The position numbers and the translations under genes are program-made. The notes under the pieces were generated by a model. That model searched no databases, was not told the DNA's origin, and worked only from the letters and a program-made list of their open reading frames with translations. 64,000 nucleotides of DNA from Plectonema cf. radiosum LEGE 06105. Its GTDB lineage: Bacteria > Cyanobacteriota > Cyanobacteriia > Cyanobacteriales > Nostocaceae. Shown piece after piece: positions 53,755-63,883 of this stretch (position 1 is the stretch's first letter; each line of letters opens with the position of its first letter). The stretch is from contig NZ_JADEWL010000012.1 of assembly GCF_015207665.1 (NCBI RefSeq), positions 34,212 to 98,211 on the forward strand, given 5' to 3'.

Positions 53755-54321
53755 TTATTCAGGTAATTCAAATTTAGGAGAACCAATTTCTTCGGAAATT
53801 CGCTCGATTTCAAAATTTTCTATATTGCTTTCAAAACGGTTAAATGTAACTCGAATTTCTTCATAACCAATCGCACTAGAAGCTCCTCTTGGAGTACTAC
53901 ACTTAACTTGCATCAAAGTTTGAAAACCACCAAATTCATCGTTAATATAAAATCTGCGAGTACAATCATAACCAATAAAGTTTTCCAATGCCAATTGATT
54001 AAGCGCAGCTACTCCCATTCGGCTATCAATTAATGATTTAATTTCATCAATTTCCTGTTGGGGAGTCATTTTGCTCCATTTATTTTTAGACATATTATTA
54101 CCTAACATTTCATTTAATTTAGACCAAGTTTTTGTACCAACAATTCCATCAGCAACTAATCCTTGAGCGCGTTGAAATTTAATCACAGCATCTTTAGTTG
54201 CACTTCCAAAAACACCATCAATCGCACCCGAATAAAAATTTAGTTTTTTCAAACCTTCTTGCAGTTTGACAACTTCTTGTCCTCTAGAACCTTCTCTAAG
54301 TACTGTGGACGCAGCATTCAT
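53755..54321 (-). CDS. Peptidoglycan-binding domain protein, cytosolic form
   Basis: Protein of 188 residues. The preferred start is at 54321, with ribosome site AAGGAG nine bases ahead in mRNA sense; an earlier start at 54375 would add 18 residues. The N-terminal PG-binding-1 domain reads VLREGSRGQEVVKLQEGLKKLNFYSGAIDGVFGSATKDAVIKFQRAQGLVADGIVGTKTWSKLN. The rest (about 110 residues, with IGYDCTRRFYINDEFGGFQTLMQ) is a soluble strand-rich domain that I do not recognise. No signal peptide is seen, so how it reaches peptidoglycan is not clear. Confidence 0.8.
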   Translation of the reverse strand: MNAASTVLREGSRGQEVVKLQEGLKKLNFYSGAIDGVFGSATKDAVIKFQRAQGLVADGIVGTKTWSKLNEMLGNNMSKNKWSKMTPQQEIDEIKSLIDSRMGVAALNQLALENFIGYDCTRRFYINDEFGGFQTLMQVKCSTPRGASSAIGYEEIRVTFNRFESNIENFEIERISEEIGSPKFELPE

Positions 54322-54940
54322 AGTTTTCTCCTTGATAAATTTATTTCTATTTTGTGTATCTGTATTTAGAATCACTCCCCAGTTAGTTGATTCCGCATTT
54401 TCAACTATCAGTTTTTATAAATTTATTTGTAGTACGTATAGATTGTTTGGTATAAAATATGACGTGACGACAGAGCGATCGCTGTCAGTTGCAGGTGAGG
54501 TGATTAATTTTTCCAGAGCAGGTGGTTGAAATTCTCGATCCAACGCGATTTATCGCACCTAATTTCTAGTTTAAATTGGGCTGGAGACTGAGGATGGATA
54601 TTAGGAACTTTGATTCTCAATATCACTTTTTTCATAATTAATAATGATATTGTTGATTTCATCCGCAGTTATACCAGCTTGTTCTGATTTAGTATAAATA
54701 GTTATAAAATAGGTTCTTCATTACTTGTTATGCTCAAAACTCCTATAAAACAGCTCATATTCCTTGCTAGACAAGAAAGATAGCTTTTAATCTTGGCTTT
54801 TGAGACTTTGATATGAAATCAAGGTTATAAATACCTGAAAGCCTTGATGTTAAAAACAAATATCTAATTTTAGTTGAAATTTCAGCATAACACCTACGGA
54901 AGAACCATAATCTTTTATTCGGGAAAGTCATCAAAAGCAG
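54322..54940. other. Intergenic region before the MITE, no gene
   Basis: About 620 bases. No convincing frame or RNA. An 80-residue reading frame around 54266-54529 overlaps the peptidoglycan-binding gene start and lacks support. Confidence 0.4.
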
Positions 54941-55149
54941 GTAGGTTGGGTTAGACACGAAAATAAATTTGTTGATTACGAGTAAATGGTTTTATCGTGT
55001 CGTAACCCAACATCGGTGTTTTGGGGAGACGATAAATATTGTATTGTTAATTTAAAATGTAAAACTGCTCACAAATTATGATGTTGGGTTACGACGGAAT
55101 CAAATTCTCTACATTTATACCAATATTGATTTTCCGTCTAACTTAACCC
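54941..55149. mobile_element. GTAGGTTGGGTTAGACACGA MITE, upstream copy
   Basis: Begins GTAGGTTGGGTTAGACACGA and ends CCGTCTAACTTAACCC; the right end is decayed. An inner TTGGGTTACGACGGAAT string is shared with the copy at 56138-56349. About 209 bases. Confidence 0.75.
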
Positions 55150-55223
55150 GAAACTATAATATTAGGAAATAAAAACAAGGTTGTTATCTTAGTTTTGATT
55201 ATAGTAGGAATCAGGAGAAGAAC

Positions 55224-56069
55224 ATGGATTTCAACGGTAAGACAGCCATTGTCACTGGTGCAGGTAGAGGGTTGGGACTGGCTTACGCTCGAACCCTGGC
55301 AGACTTTGGTGCTAATGTCGTAATCAGCGATCTAGGTACGGATCGTGCGGGTGCAGGGATTGACGACTCAGTGGCATCCAATGCTGCGCGCGAGTTGCAG
55401 GGACATGGTAAAAACGTCATCGCCCATTGCGGCGATCTATCTAAAGAATCGACTTGTCGCGAGCTGGTAGAACTGACGATAAATTCTTTCGGCAGCCTTG
55501 ATATCCTTATCCATAATGCAGGGTGGGTAGGCTATCAAGCTATTGAGGAAATAGAGGTCGGTTTTATACAACGTGCCATTGACGTTAATATCCTCGCGAC
55601 AACCTGGATATGTAAGCACGCCTGGAAATATCTAAAACAATCATCGGCACCACGAATAGTTTTGACCACCTCTGATCGTGCCATGTATCAACAATACGCT
55701 CAGTCTGGATTGACAGCCTATGCTGCTGGCAAGATGGCTCAGGTTGGCATCATGAATGCACTAAGCATGGAAGGCTTGGAACACAAGATTCTTGTCAATG
55801 CGGTATCTCCTGTGGCTAAAACTCGAATGTGGGGAGAAACGAGTACGCCAGCCAATCTTAAGCCCGAATGGGTTACTCCTGGGGTCATTTACCTAGTCAG
55901 TGACGCTTGCCAAGATACCGGATTTATTCTGCGTGCGAGCAATGGACAGTTTACGGCAACACGTTTTGAGGAGAACTCAAGGGTTGACTACCCGATAAAT
56001 CTGGCGCGGGTCAAAGCTAGCAGCGCAGAAGAAATTGCCGAATTGTGGGAATCCATCAAGGAATGTTGA
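55224..56069 (+). CDS. SDR oxidoreductase (MFE-2/hydroxyacyl-CoA-dehydrogenase-like)
   Basis: Protein of 281 residues. The cofactor motif TGAGRGLG is near residue 11, followed by the typical Asp at the end of strand 2 (VVISDLG), which favours NAD+. Other sites are HNAG, LTTSDRAMY with the catalytic Ser, and YAAGK with Tyr/Lys. The TGAGRGLG form and the residues between (RAGAGIDDSVASNAARELQ) recall the SDR domains of peroxisomal multifunctional enzyme type 2. It is alone and bracketed by two copies of the same MITE about 1.2 kb apart. A ribosome site (CAGGAG) precedes it. Substrate unknown. Confidence 0.82.
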   Translation: MDFNGKTAIVTGAGRGLGLAYARTLADFGANVVISDLGTDRAGAGIDDSVASNAARELQGHGKNVIAHCGDLSKESTCRELVELTINSFGSLDILIHNAGWVGYQAIEEIEVGFIQRAIDVNILATTWICKHAWKYLKQSSAPRIVLTTSDRAMYQQYAQSGLTAYAAGKMAQVGIMNALSMEGLEHKILVNAVSPVAKTRMWGETSTPANLKPEWVTPGVIYLVSDACQDTGFILRASNGQFTATRFEENSRVDYPINLARVKASSAEEIAELWESIKEC

Positions 56070-56137
56070 TATACCTGCTCAGGAAGAACTGCGTAAGTTT
56101 GCCAGCATCCGTGCCGATCTTGGAGAAAGCCCAGTGC

Positions 56138-56349
56138 GTAGGTTGGGTTAGACACGAAAGTAATTTGTTTTGTAACGAGAAAATAAATTAATCGTGTCGT
56201 AATCCAACAGCGATATTTTAGAAAGATAATAAATATTGTACTGTAAATTTAATATGCAAAATTACCCACGAATTATAATGTTGGGTTACGACGGAATTCA
56301 ATTATTTGCGTTTATGCTCAATATTATTTATCCGTCTAACCCAACCTAC
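56138..56349. mobile_element. GTAGGTTGGGTTAGACACGA MITE, downstream copy
   Basis: Starts GTAGGTTGGGTTAGACACGA and ends GTCTAACCCAACCTAC, perfect inverted ends; about 212 bases. It is in the same orientation as the copy at 54941. A third, partial end (GTCTAACCCAACCTAC) lies at 56585-56602. Confidence 0.8.
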
Positions 56350-56597
56350 CTTCTAAGTCTTATTACTCTTTCCCACTGCCGACTGCCCGGCTTAGAAGTC
56401 AGAGGACGGAAAGACAAAGTATAAATAAAAACTTTAGTATTATGGTGAAGTCTCAGCAGCTGCTATTTCCTGTCTTACCATTGGCGCTAATTACTGAATT
56501 TGTCCGCAGTGAAGCGAACCTACAACTAAAAAAGGCGACTAAGACGACTTTTATAGGTGGAATTAATCGCTAATTGTGATTGTCCGTCTAACCCAAC

Positions 56598-57107
56598 CTA
56601 CCTTCTACCTTCTTGCTTAGAAAATTTATCTACAAAATCCATAATCAGATTCAAAGCTAAATCACGAGAGTCGTCAAATAGTAATTGCTTCGCTATTTCC
56701 TCAAATCTGTCTTTCTCTTCGATTTTTGAAAAATATATGCAGAGTCGTGTGTTATCACGATGAACACCTAATGACCAAAGCTGATCGCAAACACCATCTT
56801 CCCTTCCTTCAGAGTTTAACCGAGCAATAAATACAACATTATGTAGAGAAAATTGCCTGAATTGAAATGAATTAATAACATATTCTTTTTGCTTTCCTTC
56901 AAGTAGTTCTTTTGCCTCTTCGGTTGTAATAATTGGTGCTTTCCTAATTTCTGGTTCGAGAGCATTGTGCCATGTGTGAGCAAAGCGTTCAAGAGCTTTT
57001 CGTTCATCCATTTTTCGTCGGATATCCGAGTCTTCTCCAAAAATACGTGCATCACCACCTCTTGCATGGTAAAGTTTACTTCTGGTATGAATCTTTTCTT
57101 CAATCAT
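56598..57107 (-). CDS. Hypothetical protein
   Basis: Soluble 169-residue protein that I do not recognise. It is rich in charged residues. The start (EEKIHTRSKLYHARGGDARIFGEDSDIRRKMDERKALERFAHTWHNALEPEIRKAPIITTEEAKELLEGK) is helical, and the middle (VVFIARLNSEGREDGVCDQLWSLGVHRDNTRLCIYFSKIEEKDRF) looks strand-helix. The last residues run into a MITE end (56585-56602), so the natural C-terminus may have been replaced. The spacing to the next gene downstream (alaS, minus strand) is large, so it is not in that transcript. Confidence 0.5.
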   Translation of the reverse strand: MIEEKIHTRSKLYHARGGDARIFGEDSDIRRKMDERKALERFAHTWHNALEPEIRKAPIITTEEAKELLEGKQKEYVINSFQFRQFSLHNVVFIARLNSEGREDGVCDQLWSLGVHRDNTRLCIYFSKIEEKDRFEEIAKQLLFDDSRDLALNLIMDFVDKFSKQEGRR

Positions 57108-57202
57108 AGTTAGTAATACTTAGAATACTCTAATTATATTGTAACTAAAAATTTTTTTGTATACGTAACTAACTAACCAATCCAATAAACATAATTAAAA
57201 AT

Positions 57203-57230
57203 ATAAAAAGCGGGCAAAGATAGCCCGCAC
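57203..57230 (-). terminator. Rho-independent terminator of alaS
   Basis: On the minus strand, GCGGGC pairs with GCCCGC around a 7-base loop, followed by TTTTTATATTTTT, directly after the alaS stop codon. A typical intrinsic terminator. Confidence 0.85.
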
Positions 57231-57235
57231 TACAA

Positions 57236-59878
57236 TCAACCCAAACTAGCTTTCAAATCCCCCTTTGCTTTCTCCAATGCTTCCGGTAATTTACTCGCAT
57301 CTCTTCCCCCAGCTTGGGCTAAGTTTGGTCTGCCACCACCCCCACCACCGCACATTTTAGCGACAGCACCAATAAATTTACCTGCCTGTACGCCTTTTTT
57401 GTTAATATCTGCGCCGAATGCTGCTACTAAGCTGACTTTTCCGTCTTCAATTGCGGAACCCAAGACTACAGCTGCATTGTTACCGATTTTCTGCTGCAAT
57501 CTTTCGGCTGCTGTTTTTAAGGATTCTGCGTCAACTCCTTCCATTTTGGCGACGAGATATTTATATTCGCCTATTGATTCAACCGTTTCTAATAAACTGT
57601 CGGATTTAGCGATCGCCATTTGCCCTTTAATCTTCTCGATTTCTTTCTGAGCGTTTCTCAGTTCGGTTTGTAGGGTAGTAATTCGATCGGGGATTTCTTC
57701 GGGTTTAATTTTGAATCTCTCACTCAAATCTTTGACTACATTATCCCGTACATTCAGGTAATCTAATATTGCGGGTCCAGAAACGGCTTCAATCCGCCGC
57801 ACGCCTGATGATATACCCGCTTCGGAAATTATCTTAAATACTCCTATTTCCGCAGTATTACTTACATGAGTCCCGCCACAAAGCTCCATTGATACGCCCA
57901 TAAAGTCGATAACTCGCACTGACTCGCCGTATTTTTCGCCGAACATGGCAACCGCACCTCTAGCTTTTGCTTCTGCTAAAGGTAAAGTTTCAACTTTTGC
58001 AGCATGAGCTTCGGCGATCCAATTATTAACTTGTGTTTCAACAGCAAGGACTTCTTCAGGTGTCATGTTGCGGGGACAGTTGAAGTCAAAGCGTAATCGA
58101 TCGAAGTTTACCAAGGAACCTGCTTGAGAGATACTCTCATCAACGATTTTTTTTAATGCAGCTTGGAGTAAGTGAGTTGCGGTGTGGTTAGCTTGAGCGC
58201 GACGACGACAAGCGCGGTCGATTTGAGCAGTTACAGAATCTCCTACTCGGATTGTACCGCGTTCGATGCGTCCGAAGTGAACAAAAAAGTCGGATTCTTT
58301 TTTCACGTCTTCAATTCTCACCACAATTCCATCACCGCTGATATAACCGCGATCGCCAATTTGTCCTCCGGATTCAGCATAAAATGGGGTTTTGTTGAGA
58401 ACAATTTGCACCTGGGTTCCGGCTTCTGCTGCTTCTGTGGAAATCCCTTCAACTAATATTGCTTCCACAATAGAAGTTGCTGTAGCTTCGGTATAGCCAA
58501 CAAATTCGGTAACTGCGATATTTTCTGCTAATTTATCAAGTGCGCCTTGGACAGTTAAATCGATGGTTTCATGGGCAGCTTTAGCGCGTTCGATTTGTTG
58601 CTTCATTTCGGCATCAAAGCCCTCACCATCAACCGTCAAACCTTGTTCTGCGGCAATTTCTTGAGTTAATTCTAAAGGAAAACCATAAGTATCATAAAGT
58701 TTAAAAGCATCTTCACCGCTAATAACAGTTTTACTTGAGTGCTTCAACTTAGTGATAACTTCCTCAAGCAGCTTTTCACCACGTTCTAAAGTTTTGAGAA
58801 ATTGAGATTCTTCTCGTTGTAATTCCGCCTTGATGGCGTTTTCGCGTACCCGCACTTCAGGATAAGCACCTTCAGAAAGCGCGATCGCCGTTTCTGCAAC
58901 TTGAGTAGTAAATTCCCCTGCAATTCCAATTAATCTACCGTGACGTACCACCCGACGAAGCAACCGACGCAAAACGTAACCTCTCCCCACATTAGAAGCG
59001 CGGATTTCATCAGTTATCATGTGTACCACAGCACGGATATGGTCGCCAATTACTTTTAAAGAAGTTTTAGTTTTTTCGTCACTTTTACTATAGTTAATTC
59101 CCGCAATTTCAGCAGCCTTTTCAATAATTGGAAAAATTAAATCTGTTTCATAATTATTAGGAACTTGTTGGAGAATTTGAGCCATTCTCTCCAAACCCAT
59201 CCCGGTATCAATATTTTTATTCGCAAGGGGAGTTAAATTACCATCTGCATCGCGGTTGTATTGCATGAATACCAAATTATAAAACTCGATAAACCTGGTA
59301 TCATCATCTAAATCTATATTGTTATCGCCGCGTTCGGGGTGAAAATCGTAGAAAATCTCAGAACAAGGACCACAAGGTCCCGTAGCACCAGAAGCCCAAA
59401 AATTATCTTCATCCAAGCGTTTAATTCTGGCTTCTGGTACCCCGATTTTATCCCTCCAAATAGCGTAAGCTTCATCATCTTCGTAATAAACACTGACAGC
59501 GAGTCTTTCCGGGGGTAAATTAAAGATTTTTGTCGAAAGTTCCCAACCCCAAATTATCGCTTGTTCCTTAAAATAGTCCCCAAAGCTGAAATTACCCAAC
59601 ATCTCGAAAAACGTGTGATGTCGCTTAGTAACACCCACATTTTCAATATCATTAGTCCGGACACACTTTTGAGAAGTCGTAGCACGGTTAAATTCTGGAG
59701 TACGCTGTCCGAGAAATATCGGTTTAAACGGAAGCATCCCCGCAATCGTCAGCAATACCGTGGGATCTTCCGGTACTAAGGAAGCACTGGGGAGTAGTTG
59801 GTGTCCCCGTTTTGCGTAAAAATCAAGAAATTTCTGCCGAATTTCGTTACCGCTGAGGTATTGGGGATTTACAGACAT
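57236..59878 (-). CDS. alaS: Alanyl-tRNA synthetase
   Basis: Class II aminoacyl-tRNA synthetase of 880 residues, the normal length for bacteria. It charges tRNA-Ala with alanine in the cytosol. Seen in order: the N-terminal catalytic part with [77 protein letters not shown], then [19 protein letters not shown], the editing zinc motif [11 protein letters not shown] and [11 protein letters not shown], and the C-terminal Gly-rich [17 protein letters not shown]. All are typical. The start [14 protein letters not shown] is well placed. An intrinsic terminator follows the gene. It is essential and a useful anchor for synteny. Confidence 0.98.
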   Translation of the reverse strand: MSVNPQYLSGNEIRQKFLDFYAKRGHQLLPSASLVPEDPTVLLTIAGMLPFKPIFLGQRTPEFNRATTSQKCVRTNDIENVGVTKRHHTFFEMLGNFSFGDYFKEQAIIWGWELSTKIFNLPPERLAVSVYYEDDEAYAIWRDKIGVPEARIKRLDEDNFWASGATGPCGPCSEIFYDFHPERGDNNIDLDDDTRFIEFYNLVFMQYNRDADGNLTPLANKNIDTGMGLERMAQILQQVPNNYETDLIFPIIEKAAEIAGINYSKSDEKTKTSLKVIGDHIRAVVHMITDEIRASNVGRGYVLRRLLRRVVRHGRLIGIAGEFTTQVAETAIALSEGAYPEVRVRENAIKAELQREESQFLKTLERGEKLLEEVITKLKHSSKTVISGEDAFKLYDTYGFPLELTQEIAAEQGLTVDGEGFDAEMKQQIERAKAAHETIDLTVQGALDKLAENIAVTEFVGYTEATATSIVEAILVEGISTEAAEAGTQVQIVLNKTPFYAESGGQIGDRGYISGDGIVVRIEDVKKESDFFVHFGRIERGTIRVGDSVTAQIDRACRRRAQANHTATHLLQAALKKIVDESISQAGSLVNFDRLRFDFNCPRNMTPEEVLAVETQVNNWIAEAHAAKVETLPLAEAKARGAVAMFGEKYGESVRVIDFMGVSMELCGGTHVSNTAEIGVFKIISEAGISSGVRRIEAVSGPAILDYLNVRDNVVKDLSERFKIKPEEIPDRITTLQTELRNAQKEIEKIKGQMAIAKSDSLLETVESIGEYKYLVAKMEGVDAESLKTAAERLQQKIGNNAAVVLGSAIEDGKVSLVAAFGADINKKGVQAGKFIGAVAKMCGGGGGGRPNLAQAGGRDASKLPEALEKAKGDLKASLG

Positions 59879-60309
59879 AGGTACTAACCTCGATGGTGAT
59901 TAAATAAAAGCTAAATGAAATAATTAAAACTATAAAATACCAAATATCAAAATATATCATTATTTGTCAGTTCATCCCACCGGATTCTTTAACAGTTGAC
60001 AGTTCTAGTTCCCTGGATGGTGAGGGGAAGTAGAGTTTGGAGGCTCTACCTCCGATTATGACAATTAGTGCAATAACTTGGGTTACTTATCAAGCTGTAG
60101 CGCTTCCAAACCAACTTGCATCCTTTTAAAGATATCTTAACCATATCTTTACAATTGTCATGGCTTACAATAATCAATCGGGCTTGCCATCGAACTTAAA
60201 CTAGGTTAAGACAAATCAATCTTATGCCTTTAGGATATGCTTTTTTTCTTTAAGAGTAGGTAAAATTCCAAAAGAACAATCAATTGAAATCTAGAAAGTG
60301 AGGTAGTTA
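59879..60309. other. Divergent spacer between alaS and metallochaperone
   Basis: About 430 bases; promoters of both genes must lie here. A tract TAACAGTTGACAGTTCTAG (near 59990) is the only motif of note. No RNA gene recognised. Confidence 0.4.
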
Positions 60310-60513
60310 ATGGCGCTTGAATTAAAAGTTTCCAATATGAAATGCGAAGATTGTGCCGCAAAGATTAAGGAATCTATCAAGGTTGTGGAACCCGATGCCA
60401 AAATTGATGTGGACTTAGATTCCAAGACAGTTACCGTGGACTCTGATGCTTCTGGTGAATCAATAAAGCAAGCAATCGTTGCTGCTGGTTATCACATTGA
60501 AGGCTATCAGTAA
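60310..60513 (+). CDS. Heavy-metal-associated domain protein (copper chaperone type)
   Basis: A 67-residue cytosolic HMA-fold protein. The metal motif is MKCEDC near residue 10 (NMKCEDCAAKI), followed by the typical DVDLDSKTVTVDSD and QAIVAAGYHI. A single domain of this size is the Atx1/CopZ form that carries Cu+ between transporters and targets. No P-type copper ATPase is adjacent; the closest P-type ATPase (23.6-26.5 kb) is not of the copper class. Confidence 0.88.
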   Translation: MALELKVSNMKCEDCAAKIKESIKVVEPDAKIDVDLDSKTVTVDSDASGESIKQAIVAAGYHIEGYQ

Positions 60514-60603
60514 GTATCCCCGTTATCTGATAAATAAAGTATCGCTCTTAAACTCCCCCAGAAGACGGCATATTAGGATTGAGTTTTATTGATGGAACTT
60601 GTG

Positions 60604-60866
60604 TAACAACATGGGACAAAGCCTGTTTCCTAAAAACTTGCTAATTATGTAAAAGCTGTTATTTCGTCGGGTGAGAAGTCGGGTTTTTACGATGATTGTC
60701 TTTCATCACAGATATTTAATCTAAAAACCCGATTTCTGATTGTAGTTATGACTGTGGGATTATATTTGTCGTAGTTGACGTAACTGAAGGAGTACTCACG
60801 TTAACAAGATGCCACAAACCCGGTTTTCTAAAAACTTGCTAATCATGTAAACGCTATTATTTCGTC
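60604..60866. repeat. 65-bp direct repeat pair flanking a palindromic element
   Basis: Bases 60604-60668 and 60802-60866 are about 86% identical (56 of 65 by eye), offset by 198. They share CTAAAAACTTGCTAAT and TTATTTCGTC. Element copy D lies between them, as copy A lies between its own direct repeats. Confidence 0.8.
60675..60736. repeat. Dispersed GAAGTCGGGTTTTT palindromic element, copy D
   Basis: Starts GAAGTCGGGTTTTT and ends AAAAACCCGATTTC, with inner CAGATATTTA. Confidence 0.8.
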
Positions 60867-60923
60867 TCATGGGAAACAGAGTTTCTTGCCATACTATTTG
60901 ACTCAGACTTGATATAGTTACAA

Positions 60924-60980
60924 CGTATATTTACTTAAGTAAATTCCGAATCCTAAAATTACTACTTAAGTGAATATACG
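60924..60980. repeat. 57-bp inverted repeat with 18-bp arms
   Basis: CGTATATTTACTTAAGTA and TACTTAAGTGAATATACG are inverted copies with one mismatch, 21 bases apart. It may be an operator, a hairpin or a MITE core. Confidence 0.7.
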
Positions 60981-61770
60981 TCCGTAAAACGAAATTTTAT
61001 TTAAGTAATTTTGATGAATTTCAAATATTTCTAGCTAGGAAACATTCCATTAGCAAATTTGATTTACATTTTTACTTTTCCCAATTTCTTCATATTTTCA
61101 GAACCATGATTTAGAAAATATTAAAATTTTCTAGTGTCGGTACGTATATGAGTTATTAAATATTGAGTGAAAACCGCATAAATCCCTTGGAGTTGTTATC
61201 AATCATCTAGAAATTCTACTGAGTCAATGATTTTATTCAGCGTGACAATCGGTTCTGCATTATTTATAAATACTGAGAAGTATTTAAAATTACTTAATTG
61301 GTGGAAACTTGGTGGAAATCACAGTGCTATTTAAAGACTTATCCGGATGATTCCGTGTTTTTACTGTTTGAAATATATGTCCATAGGACAGAAATTAGGG
61401 ATCGGGAATATTAGTTCTAAATATTGTAGTTAGAGATGCAGTAAAAAGAGGAGATTAACTTGGAATTTGGTTAAGCAGTTAACGAGATAAAAAAAAGCAA
61501 ATGCGGGGTCACACCCCCTTGGCATAAATCGATTTCTATTGAGTAATTAGAAAGTTCAGCAGGTTTGATTGAGGTTTTACCTTATCCCTCTTAGATCACT
61601 ATCGGAAAACAAGTATTGACTTCAATTGAAGTAATAGCTTTTTTGTTATGTATAAATTGTAATTAATAGCTTATTTAGAGCCAAACATTGATTGCAATTA
61701 TACTTGAACAATCCCAACTGATAAAAGAGGGTAATTAACTTGAAGCAAATAACAATTAAAATAAAAAATC

Positions 61771-62904
61771 ATGAACATTTCCATTTTGGTTTTTGGAAAT
61801 GAGGAATTCCTAGCCACACTACCAGAGCAAATTCGAGAAGCAGGTACTTTCAATTTAGAAGCGATTACGAACCTGCAAATGGCTGTGTCGCGCATTCAAA
61901 GTAAACCTCCTGACATCATTCTCGTACAATCGAGCCAGAATGATAGTATGCAACTGTGCTGTTGGTTAAAACAGCAGACAAAACTTTCTTGGATATACTG
62001 CATTCTTTTAGAAGATAGTCCCCAACTAATTAGCGATCGAGAAAATCAAAGTTGGGAGTGGGAATTAGAAATGACATCGAGAGCGCTTAGACTTGGGGCT
62101 GATGCTTATATTTGGTATGGAGATGTGGAAAATTCCCAGTCAATCCGACAAAGAAAAACAGATTCTGCTGTTAAAAATTTAAATCCCAGCCATCGCTTGC
62201 TGCTGTCTCAGCTGACTGTAGCTTTGCGTAAAGCCCATAAATATCGCGATTTGATGAAAACAAATGATTTATTATCAACAATTGCTTTGGCTGATTCCTT
62301 AACAGAATTAAATAATCGTCGAGCTTTGGAGTGGGATTTACCCAGACAAATCGAAAAAGCTCGTAGTAATAATTCTCCTTTGAGTTTGATTATTTTAGAT
62401 GTAGACTATTTCAAAAAAGTCAACGACAACTACGGACATTTAGTTGGGGATAGACTATTAAAATTATTGTCTAGTCGCATTCGTCATAATTTGCGGGTTC
62501 AAGATACTGCATTCCGTTACGGTGGAGAAGAATTTGTGATAATTCTCAGTGATACCACCACCGAAGACGCAAATTTGGTAGCTCATCGACTCAACAGCAT
62601 AGTTAAGGATAGTCCCTTTGCGATTGACAGTACATTAACTATAAATGTCACCATCAGTTTAGGAACCGCTTGTTTACTTCCAAACGATGATAAACAAGGT
62701 TTAAGTTTACTACATCGCGCAGACACCTTATTATTAAAGGCAAAATCTGAGGGACGAAACCGTGTAGTGAGTTGTCACAATACAATAGATAACAATTCCT
62801 ACCTACCAAATGAAGTTAATTGTAAAGATATAGTGCAAAGTAATAGCTATGTTTTCCATAACCTTGCATTACAGCCATCGTATTTAAAAGTTTCCGCAGG
62901 ATAA
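61771..62904 (+). CDS. Diguanylate cyclase with N-terminal receiver-like domain
   Basis: Protein of 377 residues that makes the second messenger c-di-GMP from two GTP. The GGDEF domain is at about 175-345: LADSLTELNNRRAL (start), LIILDVDYFKKVNDNYGH (metal site Asp), and GGEEF at 251-255. The inhibitory site RVQD lies at 242-245, exactly five residues before, so product inhibition is expected. The first 140 residues (NISILVFGNEEFLATLPEQI...PPDIILVQSS) look like a CheY-like fold, but the normal phosphoacceptor Asp position reads as Gln (VQSS), so it may not be phosphorylated. A cytosolic protein. The last about 40 residues are unstructured. Confidence 0.92.
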   Translation: MNISILVFGNEEFLATLPEQIREAGTFNLEAITNLQMAVSRIQSKPPDIILVQSSQNDSMQLCCWLKQQTKLSWIYCILLEDSPQLISDRENQSWEWELEMTSRALRLGADAYIWYGDVENSQSIRQRKTDSAVKNLNPSHRLLLSQLTVALRKAHKYRDLMKTNDLLSTIALADSLTELNNRRALEWDLPRQIEKARSNNSPLSLIILDVDYFKKVNDNYGHLVGDRLLKLLSSRIRHNLRVQDTAFRYGGEEFVIILSDTTTEDANLVAHRLNSIVKDSPFAIDSTLTINVTISLGTACLLPNDDKQGLSLLHRADTLLLKAKSEGRNRVVSCHNTIDNNSYLPNEVNCKDIVQSNSYVFHNLALQPSYLKVSAG

Positions 62905-63100
62905 AGTCAGGAGTTATGAGTGATAAGCAAGTTACCTTTACTTTAGCCCTCTTGTGTCACTCTCCGGATTAAAATCAGAAATTAGCCAAATTACCCAGAA
63001 GACATTAAATTAGAAGATTAAATCCAACTAACTTTCTTAGGATTGGGAAAAAGACTTAACAAGGGATATTTTTAATTATTTAATTATTTTCATTTCTCCC
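62905..63100. other. Convergent spacer
   Basis: About 200 bases between convergent genes; no clear intrinsic terminator on either side. Confidence 0.35.
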
Positions 63101-63811
63101 TTAAGAGACATTGGCTGTTAACTTTTCACTCTTAACTCCTTGTTTTATCAGAACTTTTCCGCATTCTTCCACTGTTGCACGTTCTCGCATCATATCAACT
63201 AAAGCTTGATATGCAGACCAGTTATTTTCTAATAGAGTTTTTGCTTGGAGAATACTAAAACGCTGTTTTTGTTCGCAAGTAGACTTAGAACAACCTAAAG
63301 ACTTCAAGACTCCCATCATTTTATTTTTATCATCTGCACCACCTTTATAATCCTTATAAACCAAATTTTCTGCTGCAATTCCAGCCATCCAAATTGTATA
63401 GTAGCGTTCTAAAATTCGAGTAGTGATCATACCTTTTTCAAATTGAGATAATAATTCCACATCATCAAAAGTCACACCACCAAGTCCCTGTTGTTTTTGC
63501 TTAAGTGCTTCCCAAGCACTCAGACTATAACCCGTCACCGGAACCCCTAAAATATAGGCTACAAGGAAATGTCCCGCTTCGTGATGGAGAATACGTTCCC
63601 GATATTCACTCGAAAATCCACCAATCAAATCTAAAAATAACGTTCCTCCCCTACCTTCCAGACTCCAAGAATCAAAAGTTGTGATCGCCAAAATGGCAAA
63701 AGTAGCAACAGCAGGAACCGCAGGTGATAAATGAATCAAAGGACCGAGCAGTATTGAAAACGTCATCAAAAATATTGATATCGCCACCAAATTTAAAGTT
63801 GTTTTATTCAT
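63101..63811 (-). CDS. FtsH-like M41-family membrane protease without AAA domain
   Basis: Protein of 236 residues. Two N-terminal hydrophobic helices (LVAISIFLMTFSILLGPL and AVPAVATFAILAITTF) precede a soluble domain carrying the zinc motif HEAGH (HHEAGHFLVAYILG). These, with the ending that includes WMAGIAAENLVYKDYKGGADDKNKMMGVL, resemble the peptidase M41 domain of FtsH. The whole AAA ATPase part is absent, so the gene is not a complete FtsH. Similar stand-alone proteins occur in cyanobacteria and plastids (FtsHi and Zn-protease-like). Whether it is a working protease or a structural partner is unknown. Confidence 0.8.
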   Translation of the reverse strand: MNKTTLNLVAISIFLMTFSILLGPLIHLSPAVPAVATFAILAITTFDSWSLEGRGGTLFLDLIGGFSSEYRERILHHEAGHFLVAYILGVPVTGYSLSAWEALKQKQQGLGGVTFDDVELLSQFEKGMITTRILERYYTIWMAGIAAENLVYKDYKGGADDKNKMMGVLKSLGCSKSTCEQKQRFSILQAKTLLENNWSAYQALVDMMRERATVEECGKVLIKQGVKSEKLTANVS

Positions 63812-63883
63812 ATATTTGCTAAATATTTTTAAATAAACTGCAATCTTTCTTAATTATGTAGCAAAGAATAGAGAATTGGGCAT

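Larger units (their letters stand above)
60514..61770. other. 1.25-kb intergenic region with several repeats
   Basis: No gene. It holds a pair of 65-bp direct repeats, element copy D, and a 57-bp inverted repeat (entries below), then about 700 bases of AT-rich sequence leading to the diguanylate cyclase gene. The upstream regulatory region of that gene probably lies here. Confidence 0.5.
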
